A stretch of 64,000 nucleotides of DNA from Drechslerella dactyloides (lineage: Eukaryota; Ascomycota; Orbiliomycetes; Orbiliales; Orbiliaceae): contig JAGTWJ010000003.1 in NCBI GenBank assembly GCA_020064725.1, positions 2,976,001 to 3,040,000 on the forward strand, in the 5' to 3' direction. Made by a program: the position numbers and the translations under genes. The notes beneath the pieces were generated by a model that was given only the letters and a program-made list of their open reading frames with translations, was not told the origin of the DNA and made no database searches. Numbering within the stretch: the stretch's first letter is position 1; each line of letters begins with the position of its first letter. Positions 10,816 to 22,531 of this stretch are shown here, piece after piece.

Positions 10816-12333
10816 ATGGCGTCACCAATACTGCAAAGGCGACCAGGGGAAACAGCATACATAGATGACGACCAGTCAGGGAGGACGAGCACCGCCTCAG
10901 GCAAGAGTCAAAAAGAGATATGGGACGTTGTCACCTCGAACTGTGAGGCAGCCAAGATCTGGAATGAAAAACTGGACGAGGCCACCCGATATCTGCGCGA
11001 CGAAGCTATCGACTGGACGTTTTTACACCTCGGTACCATAGACTACAAGGTCGCCGTAATCATCGGACATCGAGACAAGGTCGAGATTGATCGGCGGTTC
11101 AGAATCACGGGGGGTCTCCACAGCATGTTTTTCCCCCCAAAGGTCTTCGATACAATACGCTTTATAAATTCGAGCGTAGAGCGCAACGGTGGCTCTGACA
11201 GCACCGATGGCGGCACCGTCTATTGCGGGACGAGCATAGGTGTGGAAGGTATCTGCTGGACAGCTGGGACTGTCGGAGAGTTCTTGGCTGCAGACAATAG
11301 CTCTGAAATTTACGGGCTAACCTGCCATCACGTCGTCTTACCGACAAAAAGGAACGAAAAAACTGGGGCGAGAGAGGAGGGAATTGACCAGGGGGCGGAG
11401 GCTGAAGGTGGGGCGATGAGTGGTAGTTCAGGCGCGGGGCTCGCGGAAGGGGAGCCTGATATTCCCGCCTATCCAACCTTTCTCGACGAGGAAGACGTCT
11501 TCCATGATGCGGTCCGCATTAACGATGGACCTGCAACGATCCGCATCACGCAGCCACCTTGCAGAGATCATTTCAACAACATCAGGCGAGGCATCGAAAC
11601 TCGGAGGCGATTCAAGGAGGGGTTGGGTAATCTGATGGAAATGCACAAACTTCTGGGGACGGAGCCACCCGCAGCCGCGATCGAGCGCTGGCGTTTAAAC
11701 ATTGAAGAAGCGAACATATTCTTCAGTCTCGACACCAGCAAAGCCTGGCAACGCATATTCTTGGCGAGTCTTTCGGCTGTTGACCGTGGCTTTAGTCAGG
11801 TTACGGTGACCTCTGGTTACAAGATTGACCCCATCACCAAGTGTACTCTGGACTGGGGCTTGATCAAAATCCCTCCTGGTCGAAAGGTTGCGAATATTAT
11901 ACCACCACATCCTGGCCCGCTCGAGGGATGGCCCGATCTAAGCCAAGGCCAACACTACCAGAATATACCAGCCTCGGACGTCTTCAGAAGGCTCAAAGGT
12001 ATCGCAGATCCACAGGAAGGTGAAGAGGTCGTGAAATTTAGCCGGCAGGGGCTAACAGTCGGCACCATCAACGGTGTCAAAGACGGGGTGCGCCTCGCCG
12101 GCAACAAAAGAGAGACACGAGAATGGTGTGTCGTAGGGATGAAAAATGCGGCCTTTTTGAAGCCTGGAGACTCGGGCAGTTTGGCTGTCAATCGGGATTT
12201 CAAAGTCGTCGGGTTGATGACCGCGAGCGCTGATGATAGCCCGCCGTTCGCCTATCTGACTCCCATAAGAATCGTACTGGAAGACATAAAATTACAGATG
12301 GGGATGAGCCTAGATTTCTGGGACGTTTATTGA
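10816..12333 (+). CDS. trypsin-fold serine peptidase-like protein
   Basis: An uninterrupted 505-residue frame from ATG 10816. It has a plausible chymotrypsin-type triad: His172 in GLTCHHVV, Asp346 in CTLDWGLIKI and Ser453 in PGDSGSLAVN. The His-Asp distance (about 174 residues) is long, and the insert includes a Gly/Glu-rich linker. No signal peptide is visible, so it is probably intracellular. The frame is open upstream to about 10505 without an ATG, and protein similarity to the pseudogene continues there (RKPPTKK region). The true start may therefore lie in an upstream exon, and 10816 is the conservative choice. Substrate is unknown; a regulatory or defence peptidase is possible. The decayed paralogue just upstream indicates a tandem duplication. 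Confidence 0.8.
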   Translation: MASPILQRRPGETAYIDDDQSGRTSTASGKSQKEIWDVVTSNCEAAKIWNEKLDEATRYLRDEAIDWTFLHLGTIDYKVAVIIGHRDKVEIDRRFRITGGLHSMFFPPKVFDTIRFINSSVERNGGSDSTDGGTVYCGTSIGVEGICWTAGTVGEFLAADNSSEIYGLTCHHVVLPTKRNEKTGAREEGIDQGAEAEGGAMSGSSGAGLAEGEPDIPAYPTFLDEEDVFHDAVRINDGPATIRITQPPCRDHFNNIRRGIETRRRFKEGLGNLMEMHKLLGTEPPAAAIERWRLNIEEANIFFSLDTSKAWQRIFLASLSAVDRGFSQVTVTSGYKIDPITKCTLDWGLIKIPPGRKVANIIPPHPGPLEGWPDLSQGQHYQNIPASDVFRRLKGIADPQEGEEVVKFSRQGLTVGTINGVKDGVRLAGNKRETREWCVVGMKNAAFLKPGDSGSLAVNRDFKVVGLMTASADDSPPFAYLTPIRIVLEDIKLQMGMSLDFWDVY

Positions 12334-12818
12334 TCTCGCCGGTTCCTTTCTCTCGACTCTTTCAACGGCTTTGATTCTGGTATCAGTTTATCAGCTCGCC
12401 CCTGATTCACGAGCTTCTACATGTAACATGTTTCAACAGCGCTGCAAAGCCTGAGATATACTCGACCAGCATATAAAAGCACATACAAGTGTAGACTATC
12501 ATTTAGATCGATTAGCATTAGCATCCAATGGAAAATAGGTTGCCATTCCTTGATATTGTTCAAGCATTGGGTAGTTCGGACTGTTCCGGGCCACCTTCGT
12601 GGGCCATGGGTATATAAGTACAGCCAGGTTTAAGTGCTGCCACGCAGCCAGCGAGTCTATTATATCTTTCTCAGTTATTTTACTCATTTTCATAACTTCA
12701 ACAAGGCGCCCCACCAATTGAGTTGCTGAAGTCACCACTCCGCTTCAACTTCTTTCAATTTCTTTTCTCTAGAGGTATAGTCCACGCACTAGCTTTACTA
12801 GCGGGGCGTAAGAGGATA
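12334..12818. promoter_or_regulatory. spacer and promoter of the JmjC gene
   Basis: Peptidase 3' flank followed by a TATA box at 12611-12618. No coding feature. Confidence 0.4.
12611..12618 (+). promoter_or_regulatory. TATA box of the JmjC gene
   Basis: TATATAAG, about 200 nt upstream of the proposed ATG at 12819, with a T/C-rich leader in between. Confidence 0.4.
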
Positions 12819-14861
12819 ATGGACCCGTCACGGCTAGAAAACCCGTTATTCGCCCTCCTGCAAGCATCGCTGCCAGACTTTCAAGCCCTCGCAGCGACGT
12901 TGCTTCGAGAGCCAGGTACGATTGCGGGTCCTGCGCGCGTGTTCTGCGGCGCGTGTGGTTCCTTGGATGTTGCATTTCGAACTGACAACGCATTTTGCGA
13001 ATAACTAGAGAGGACTGTGTCGGTTGAAGAGGAGAATTTGTACGTCACATTAGATGAAGGGAACTACCGTGAGTCTTTCTTACGCTACTCTTTGTGTTTA
13101 TAATAGCCTTCCTTGCGGGCTTCCTATATTAGTAAGGCGTAGATTGATATCTACGGACTTTATGACTGGGGCTCCAGTGACGACCTCGGGCACATATTGA
13201 TTTACAGAAATCGCCCACGTTCTACGCTAGCTCCTCAACAATTGTCTAATACATCGACTGGTATTATATATTATATAGGGGAACTGGTACTTGCACACCA
13301 AATTCTTTGGCCGCACGCTAAGACATTTGCTGCCCTCCTCGCGTGTACAATACCGCACAGTTCCCATGTTCTACCCGTGATAACGGCGACCACACATCTC
13401 CTACGGCACGCAGAAGGACAGGTGAATACTCTACAGCATGCGCCGGCCGGTAGACGGTGGCGCAACGTGTACTCATACGCTGCCCTACTGGTTGCGATTG
13501 AGATCATCACGTATATTTGTCTATCCGATGCGGACAGTACATTGAGTACCGGCAGCGGCGAAGATTGGGCGGTGCAGGATGCAATATATCATCTTGATTT
13601 TGCGCTGATCAAGACGGGTGGATGGCCGATAACGCGGGAGGTTCACAATTTGCTGTCCTTCATAGACAAGCAGTTACTCCCACTGGTGGACCCCGCACAT
13701 TCAGCGCCTGCAGTGGAGCGACCAGGGGATTTCAACGACGATGGGGAAGTGGATATCAATGCCTCTTCGAGCTTGAAGCGTAATGAGGGAGTGACGCTAC
13801 GCTATCCGGGACCGGAGACCCAGGCGCCAAGTATATCGGAATGGCAAGACATATACCGCGCGCAGAAGCCCATCAAGTGCACTGGTATCATCGATTACTG
13901 GTCCGTATTCGATCTCCCTGCCGACATTACTTCAGAACCTTCCTCTGCTGTCCCGGCTGGAGAGGCTACGATCAGAAGAAAGAGTAGATGGTCATCCGTG
14001 CAGTATATCTTGTCGAAAACCATCAACGGGCGCAGAATCGTGCCCGTGGAGATCGGACGGACGTACGCGGACCCGAACCTCCAGCAGAAGATCATGACGG
14101 TACGGGAATACATCACAGACTACCTCTCCACTGAGCGAACTGAGGGTGCACAGCCACAAGGTGCAGACAGCGGACGGGTATTCGGATACCTCGCACAGCA
14201 CAACCTCCTTACGCAGATACCCGCGTTCCGCGACGACGTCTGCGTGCCAGAATACATCAACTACACACGCGGCATACTCCTCACCAGCCAGCTCCGCACA
14301 TCATCTTGTAGCAACGACGATGCAACCGCAACAACCGCATTACACACACATGATAGCGAGTCGGACGATGACGGCAACGATGAGGATGTGAAAACTACGA
14401 TAAACGCCTGGTTCGGGCCGGCTGGCACCATCACGCCGCTGCATACGGACCCGCATCATAATATCTTCTGTCAAGCTGCCGGGCGGAAGTACCTGCGACT
14501 ATACCCACCCGCATCCTCGGCCGCGCTCTATCCTATGGGCACTGACGAGCGGGGCATTAACATGGGGAATACCAGCTCCGTGCCCGTCGCGTGGGTCGAA
14601 AGCGACACATACACGCCATCAATTCTACCCGGCCAAGGTAATGTCGGCCAGGATGGCGAAGATGGAATCAACGAGAGCACGGAAGACGGAGATGAAGAAA
14701 AGTACGAGCAGCGGTGGAAGATATTCAAAAAAGAGGAATATGTGGAATTCGTAGTGGATATTGGCGAGACGGTGTTCATCCCGCGCGGATGGTGGCATTA
14801 TGTTCGCGCGATGGAGGGCGAGTTTTCGTTCTCCGTGAACTTTTGGTGGGACGATGGATAG
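12819..14861 (+). CDS. JmjC-domain protein, JMJD5/KDM8-like
   Basis: Predicted Fe(II)/2-oxoglutarate oxygenase. The 3' exon is open from about 13143 to the stop at 14861. It shows the JMJD5-type order: an N-terminal helical part (RWRNVYSYAALL), the substrate-fold block with INGRRIVPVEIG and IMTVREYITDYL, the iron-binding HxD of LHTDPHHNIFCQ, the KYLRLYPP strand, and the second histidine in FIPRGWWHYVRA. An acidic low-complexity insert (SESDDDGNDED) precedes the HTD motif. The 5' end is uncertain. ATG 12819 (MDPSRLENPLF) runs to a stop at 13004, so one or more introns must join it to the main exon; possible donors are at 12916 and 13068, and acceptors at 13142 or 13207. Histone demethylase or protein hydroxylase activity is possible; the sequence does not decide. 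Confidence 0.82.
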
Positions 14862-17800
14862 TGCGCGTTAGGTGGCGTCCGTCCATTGGGTCGGTACAAT
14901 ACCGGCGCCGCAACATTGGTACGGGTGCGCATTAGGGTCCAGCTAGCTTGCATGAACATGCTACTACGAATCGGTTGTATGCCGGCGGACTTGGCCAGTT
15001 TTCGTATCAAATGGTATTTTTAACTTATGCATTGACAACGTCTCCAGTCGTCTAGCAGCCAACCGGATAGCCGTCCGGACCTATATGTCCACTGTTGCAA
15101 TCGACCTGCCGGCGGCCCGTTAACCATACCGTGCATACGACAGTATATATACGTGCCACCTAGACAGTATACCGGGAACGGAATCAATGTAACATCACCA
15201 GTATACCCGCGAGTTGCAGTTTAAACTTCAATATTGAGAAATTACATAGAAGCTTGCGAAAGATTGCGTGATTTTAACAGACACGGGCATATGATATGCT
15301 ATATATAGTTCGTATACAAGGACATTAGTAGTTACTGCGAGGTTCATGCACATGCACACCCCATAGCAGTCTTTTCAAATTGCAACATAGCCATTCCATG
15401 TATAGAGTTGTTGATACATTGACTGGCCGCGAATGTCACATTTAAAACTCGATTCAACGAGTAGATGTCGCCTGAGCGGGGTATAACGAGCATGAATATT
15501 ATAAGTTCCGGTAGAATACTCCAGCTTTTTATTCATCCGTGCTGTAACTATGGCCACCTGTATTCAATTTAAGCTTTTTAGCCCCTGATACAACAGTTGC
15601 TCGATCCGGGTTACCGCCTGTCCAACCAGTTGGTAGACCAGTATCCATGGCTCCAAGAACTTAAGCATGGTTGTTATACATATTTTAAGGGTCTTTCCTT
15701 ACAACTGGATACTCATGTTTGACTCTATATCATATTGACACAACAACCCAAGTTCAGAAGGCCGTACGGCCGCGGGCAGCCAGCGTCAACTATTCTCGGC
15801 TTCGAGCTCGTACATATCCATCGCATGACCAGCTGCATGAGCACATTTCCTGTCGCGACTGCGGGCCGTGTTACACGAATTTCACTGGATAGTCCGTGAA
15901 TGCCCGGTATTACGTGGCTCTCGGTCAGCGGCTCGGTCGCCATTCAGGCAGACAGCAAGCAGAATCATATTCGCGTTTTTTTATCCTGCGTCGCTATCCA
16001 CGATTCAAGCATGATGCTAGTACTGTACAGTAACAGTATGGGATTTTCGCATCATCCATACCCCGCTCAATGGACCAATGTGGGGGCTGTGTGACTGCAA
16101 GCAATTAGCGGTAGCGAATGGTGGTCAGTGTTGGGTGCAGCTGGCAAACTCATGCGATATCAAGCCGAAACGGCGCGCCGCGGACCACCTCTGACTTTTC
16201 TCAGCTAACACCCGAGGCATAGCTTGATAATCTCAATTTCTTAACCGGATAGCTTGTAGCTCTCACATTGGATATTTGGTGTAGAATGTCTAACTTGTTG
16301 CAGTCCGACGAGATATCAGTATACCCGGTAACATATTTCGGCTCGGTGGGGCGTAAAATCGCAGTTACAGCAACAATGAATGATTTTTACAGTCCACAAC
16401 TTTGATCAGAGACTTTGGAAATTCTCTTCCACGAGATACAACTACTTGCGTTGCTTGAAGCTGCAAGATCCTACATATATTTGAAGAGGATAGTGGCGTC
16501 TATCACGAGGTCGAGCATTTGAATGTGTCGGTTGTGGAGCCGGTTCAGAATGCCGGGAACCACGCCGAGCGGCCACTCAGCGGGGAACGACATTTAGCCG
16601 AGCGAACCCGAGCCTGCCGTTTGAGCCTCAAAAGCTCAATGAAGAGGTCGTGAGCCGGACAAACAGTGGGGTGTTTCGCACCATTTTCGTGCCCTAGGGC
16701 AGGATTCGTGCAGCCTGGTCCACGAAACCAAGAATAGTGAATACGAGCGGATCCGTTTTCATTCCAATGAGGGCTCTGGAAGAAGCGGCTGTCAGCGCGG
16801 TGTAGATGCAACAATCGGTGATCCCAACGAGGACAGATTTTGCATTTAAAGCACGCCGGCGTCGATGGATAGCAACATGCGGCTCGCTCAAGTTGCGCGA
16901 GGGGTCGGAGGACGGAGACTTCTACTTTCATGCCATCGACCCCGCCGTCACTCAATGGCTGCTGATTCGTCGGCTTTCCATGGTTTCCCCCGCGCAGGCA
17001 GCAAGCTCCAAAACGCAGACGTGACGTGTGCGCCAGGCTGCCGAATTGTGGCGGTACATTTGCGACAGCTTCTCTGCCTGGCGAGCGATATAAACCACAC
17101 TGTACCAAGCACGGAATGCAGCACATATGCAACATTTACCTCGAGCTCCGTGCCTGCTATGTACTAATGCTCATGCCGATATCTTACGAGCGATGCGCGG
17201 TCAGCGCACGTGTTTGAGGGCATATAGATCCTTCATGCCAGTTTCGTCCAATCGATCGAGGTTGCATTACGCCACCTGGACACTGCGGCATCGTCATGCG
17301 TCCTTCCAGAAGGCCTCCCTGCTTCGCTCCATGAAAGTGGTCTCAATTCCTGGGACGAGAACCCTGCATGATACCCAAACCAAAAGGCATTCATGGCATT
17401 CATGCTGCATCTTCGCGTCGACAACGGTTTCGCGTCAGCTTGCTTCTCCAACTCGTGCATCATCCTACGAGGAGGCCAATCACTACCTACCGTACCCCGG
17501 TCGTTCGCCCCGCACGCTATCCTAAAGCGGCCGTAGCGCCATGCACGATCCTATCGCTTAAGATGGCCAATATGGCTTCAACCAGCTGGTTCGAGGCATC
17601 GAGGGACCGTCGTGACCTGTCAGCCCTGTACAGTCATCGGGCATCTGAAAAGCCAGTTCTGCACCGCCGCGAACGCGGCCTCGGCCTCGTGAATTTAATC
17701 GACAGTGTGTCCTGACTGAGTCCGGCTTCTTCTGGATGTCTTCCAGCTGGTTTTCCAAGGCAAAAGTCTGCCGGTAGCATCGGAGCTGGTTATTTCTTTT

Positions 17801-17978
17801 CCTGTTTAGATCAACTTCGGTATCGTAATCACCAGCGTCACAGCTGGTGTCGTCGAGGTGGTTTGATAGTGGCAAAGCTGGGCGCGCAGCGGCTTCGCGT
17901 CGGAAGAGCTGTGAGGGGAACACACGACGAACGACACCTCAACACATTCCCTTTGCCCGGCGGGGCAAAGTCGCGACA
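14862..17978. other. 3.1-kb intergenic region, no convincing gene
   Basis: Mostly AT-rich to about 16500, then more GC-balanced. Frames on the minus strand at 17135-16545 and 17923-17558 are open for 196 and 121 codons. The second has a short coiled-coil-like run (residues near NRKRNNQLRCYRQTF) but no start, splice pattern or family match I can defend; they could be remnants of lost genes. A TATAAACC site lies near 17090. Confidence 0.35.
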
Positions 17979-20900
17979 ATGTGCTTCCGCGAAACCAGGC
18001 AATGGAGCTGCTCTTGTCGCCCGGGGGTCTTCTATCACTCGTGTCCGGATAACAAGCTTAGGGATATCGAATTGTGCCCGAAGTATGAGATCCACCAGAG
18101 CTTTCCGAATATCCAGTGCAACGACTGCGATCTTGCGGCCTGGCCGACCCCGCCGTCGTCGCCCAGTCGCATCCGCGAGCTGAAGAATGTATTCGAGTCG
18201 AATGTGAAGAAGGACGCGAAGCAGGGCACTGATGGCGCGCGGGGCACTCGTCATCGCAGAGATTCTGTTGGCAAGCTGGAGGATAAATGCATGGAGTGTA
18301 GGACTTGGGGGTACCCTTGTGATATGAAGCAGCCGCATTGTAAGTCTTGAGGTTCGAATTCTGGGGGATGGATATCCGTATCCATTGGAGTATTTGCTAA
18401 CAAAAACATGCATCTTATCACAGGCACGAGCTGCCTTCGCAATGGGACTATTTGCGAGACAACGAAAGAGTGGTTTGGTAGAGTGAGCGGTAAAACGGCG
18501 TCGAGAGGCTCTCCGCGACCTGGTGCAATCGATGTAATGGCGCCAGCACCGGCACCTATCTTACCCCAAAGATTCTGTCGTCCACGTGCAGTCGCCAATG
18601 CTAGGACTGAAATCCAGGAGCCGCTGAAAAGTGACATCACGACGAGCCAAGCCTTCGAAGAGGACTATTCAGCCGGTCATCGGGCGGCGGACGAGAGTCT
18701 AGCAGGCCTGAAGAAGAATATGCGTGGGCTGAGAGCGGCTCTTGCGATGCAGGGAGGAGACAAACGGGACCCTAGGGAAACGGTTTTAACAAGACCAAGC
18801 ACAGCGAGTGCAGCACATGACTTTTCCAGACTCCCGGCATTTATGGACTTCCCACAGGAACAAAAGGAGAACGTGACATGGACGGAGCCGGTATTCGACC
18901 AATCTGAAATTTCTTCGAGCACGGATAGACAGACGGATGAATTCGTATCTCCTATAACCAGAAGCAATACAGTGGACGATCCGTCGTCGTTCTCGGAAGG
19001 CGAGGACAGTCTAACAAGCTCAGACGAATCAGATTTATTCTCACCATCCTCAGAAAGTTTCGGAGATGAAAGGCCTCCTGAGATGTCATCCTTGGAAACT
19101 GACCCGGGACTCCAATCGCCACATCTTGAAAGCGACGGCCGACTCAGAAGTCCATCCGACAACATGAATACCGCAAGCCGAAAGGTTCGCACAGCGGCTC
19201 AGAACGCCTACAAGAAACTAAAGACCGTGGCGCGAAGTAAGAAGGCATCAGTCGCCTTCCGGCGATTCGTAGAGTCACTAGGCAGCTTGGATGACATTCT
19301 AAGAACCGGATCGCAAACATTTGAGATGTTAGTCGACCAAGAGACACCGAATTCGCTCATCCAGATTTACTGCTTCTTACATTTCGCATACGCAATGTCG
19401 CAAGGAGACACGGACCTCCTCCCTAAGTCGAGCGAGAAGGAATACCAAAAGGGCCTACTCGTTTTCAGATCCTGCCTCCCTTCTACCCCTGAGTACGAAG
19501 GACTTCATAGCCAGAGAGATATATTCGACGAAATTGCGCACCATATGGCGCGTGAACTAGAATGCGCTTTAAGATGGGCAAAGAAGCAGAATTTAACGCC
19601 GACGAGCTTCCACGGCCTAAGCTTGGAGGATGTGCTGCGGCTCCACTCGGAGAGAAATGATTCTTTCAAGGGCTTGGATCGCGCGCAGACAGCGATAGGG
19701 CTACAAGCCGCGACTTCAATGGATGGAGCGCTATTCGAGAACCTGACATCGACTTCCATCACCGCCAGTTGGAGAGAAATCCAGTCACTAAGAGTTTTTA
19801 ATGGCGTAACTGGATTTCTTGCAGGTATGATTTCGCGTCGATCCAGGAAAGAAAATGCCATATTTCATATTGGATATTTCTAATGTTCTAATTTTCCCAG
19901 GCCTGTCGCGGTTCGGCTCGCCATTCAAACTGTTCACTGGTGACTTCTGCAAATCGATTGCTTCTGGGATATATCAGCATCCAGTATACTCAAAGGGCTT
20001 CCGGCAAGCCAACCAAGTGCTGCACGCTGACGAGATGCGAGACAGCATCCGAAGCGAGATTGTGTCTAAGTTCGATCGCCGGTTGATCGCACACGATTCT
20101 CTGCTCCAAGCCCTTGAAACCTCGCTTGAAATGGTCGATCTTGGCTCTTTAATCACCCTGGAGGACTATGTAGACTATGCTCGAGGATTGGTTATGGTGA
20201 GTTCTATGTTCGCAAATTCTATCACCGAGTTCTAGGCTAATATCTTCTCCTGAAAGGCCGCCCTCGTACCAGTCCATCTGGCGACACTATTCGAATATGA
20301 AATCATCCGGCGCTCTCAACAACTAATTGGAAAGCTTCCCGCATACTTGCTAGGGAGAGTTCAATGGCCTGAATGCTTCAGTGTACCGGCATCGACGCCC
20401 GATTCTTCGTTATACGAGCCTCATCACCAAGATATATCGATAAGTCCTTCATATATGGCCGCAGACCTTGACTTCGTGGTCAACATGGCCCAATCGGTAC
20501 CACAACCGGAGATGTCCATGATTATAGACCCATTCCACCCAACCGAGTCGGCAAGCCAAAGCCGCCCGGACTTCGAGACTGCAGATCCTATGGACTACGA
20601 GCACTGCTCAGCACCCGGAAGCTCCCAGCCAGCCAGCTGCAGCCCGCAGCCGTCTGTAATGTCATCAACTCCCCCTCCACTCTCCACAGCCTCCTGCAGT
20701 AGCGAAGATGTCGGATCGCCAAGCTCTCCAAACTCAACTTCAACACCTACAACTTCTGCCATCTTCACCTGCCCCAAATGCCGTAAAACTTTCACCAATA
20801 AAAGCAACCTCTCGCGTCATGAGCGTACAAAACATGCTGGTGCATCATCAAGTTACAAGAAGATGTTGCGATGTCCGGTGGCTGGCTGCAAGACCATGCT

Positions 20901-21015
20901 AGGGTCTGCACGCGCCAAGGAGAATATGCGCACTCACTTGAAGAAGAAGCACGGTATCGAGAGACCGGGGATTGAGGAGGTAAGGTGGCGGATTGGCGTA
21001 CCAGGAAGCTGCTAA
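17979..21015 (+). CDS. transcription factor with N-terminal Zn(II)2Cys6 and C-terminal C2H2 zinc fingers
   Basis: Exons 17979-18339, 18424-19824, 19901-20196 and 20257-21015 give 938 residues; each join keeps frame and the introns have GTAAGT/GTATGA/GTGAGT donors. Residues 1-45 form a Cys-rich block (WSCSC...SCP...LCP...CNDCD). Residues about 108-136 give CX2CX6CX6CX2CX6C (CMEC...PC...HC-TSC...IC), the binuclear zinc cluster, split by intron 1. A long middle part has acidic/Ser-rich stretches (about 280-390) and a helical region. The C-terminus carries a classical C2H2 finger (FTCPKCRKTFTNKSNLSRH) and a second, wider one (LRCPVAGCKTM...MRTHLKKKH). It is therefore a nuclear DNA-binding regulator with two different DNA-binding modules; targets are unknown. 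ATG 17979 is chosen for its good context (CGACAATG) just before the Cys-rich block. Confidence 0.88.
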
Positions 21016-21799
21016 TGGACGATTTGGAGCTCGTTTCAAACGCGCGTGTATAATCTGCGTATTAGCTTATTGAATATCTCTAAATACTTACCTACCATCA
21101 CTCCATAATGATATCAATGAATAATGGATTAATTACTAGTCTGGGATCTAGATGTCTATGTTGCAGGTTTTCCTAGTTAGCAGCCGAGAGTTTCGTGTGA
21201 CTGGCCTAGTGATACTTCCAGCAAACGTTGTCGTGGTTTCGTAAGAGGGTTCGCGTTGGGGATAGATGTAGACTCTTTCTCCTGCGTAAACAGCAACGAT
21301 TGAATAATTCCCAGATGTATTCCCCAAAGTTGTGTCAATATTCCAAAGCAATAGCATCTAAGCTAGCTAGCTTCGACATGACTTCACTCCTGCTGTGGTA
21401 CTCCATACAGTCCGTGAACGCGCATGCTCTACGCAATTAGGTAAAGTAATTAACATACAGTCAATCGTGACGAAGGTGTCGATAAGTTTTGGCTATTATT
21501 TCTATCTTGTCGGGATTGTGCGCACTCGCTCTACAAAGTTTCATGAGAAACTATTCCTCTATTGGCTTTCAGTGCTGGCGATAGGTTTTTAGACTAGGTA
21601 TTCAGAACAACGGCACGAGGCATAAGCCTGACTGGATAGAAAGCTATATGAATATAGTATCCTTTTTAGGATTGCTGGAAGCTGAGGTTTTCTTAGGTAT
21701 GATATTATTATTATGTGACTATTCTAACTAATATACAATTTGTTGGTTCATATTTGTACAATCAGGTCACGATGGGAAATAGCGTCCCCGTGGCAGCAA
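21016..21799. other. convergent intergenic region, AT-rich
   Basis: Lies between the 3' ends of the transcription factor (plus) and the I66 inhibitor (minus). AT-rich, short frames only; presumably holds both transcript ends. Confidence 0.4.
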
Positions 21800-22531
21800 T
21801 TAGAACTGCGACTTCCGGATGGTGAATCGCTCGTTGGTTGGGTACTGGGGAGGAAGAGAGCGAGTGGAGATCAGAGGGCCAACGCTGATCTGTGAAGATG
21901 ATAATAAATCAGTTTCGTGTACTATGCAGATTGGACTTAGGGTATATTTCTAAACATGTAGGCTTACCTGAGTGCGCTCAGCAACGTTGCCGCTCTCGCC
22001 GATACCGCCAAGCAGCCATCCAAGCTGTCCATCGAAGCTCTCAATGCTATATTCAAATCGTAATTAGCATCCGTACAGAAGATAATGGAGGGTGAACGGC
22101 AAATATCGATGGGGATGTGAATATTTCGGGGCAGCATACATGTACTGGTCAGCACCGTGGTGCGGGACGGCGGTGATCTTCCAGCGGAGCTCAGTGGGGT
22201 TTTCCTCGAATCCCAAGAGACCGAAAAGCTTTCCCTCCTTCTGGAAAGCTGGGGTGTTGCGGATGACCAAGTTGTAGGTCCCATCAGAGTTCTTGATGAT
22301 GGTCCAGATGGCGTCCTATGAACATAAACAAGATCAGTACTCGATAGGCTACAACAGTAAGACATTGGTAATATGTACCTGACCACCTTGTTGGCGGAGA
22401 AGAATGGCCTTGGAGCGGAGGGACTTGTCCTCAATGACGCCACGGGCAACGAAGTAGCCGGTGGAAACGCTCTTGATGTAGTAGCTCCCGTTCTCGAGGC
22501 CGCGAGACGCTTCAGTTGGGACGGCAGGCAT
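21800..22531 (-). CDS. I66-type serine protease inhibitor (beta-trefoil), copy 1
   Basis: Four exons on the minus strand (22531-22379, 22315-22140, 22046-21968, 21889-21800) give 165 residues. The family pattern is complete: ENGSYYI near the start, the IEDKSLRSKAI segment, DAIWTIIKNSDGTYNL, ELRWKITAVPHHG, YIIE...GW, and the C-terminal ISVGPLIS...PPQYPTNERF. This matches fungal I66 inhibitors (cospin/PIC1 type), beta-trefoil proteins of about 150 residues that inhibit trypsin-like proteases. There is no signal peptide, as is usual for fungal cytosolic defence inhibitors. Splice donors are GTACAT, GTATGC and GTAAGC. A TATAAATA box lies 138 nt upstream. Assignment rests on remembered family pattern, not a search. 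Confidence 0.82.
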
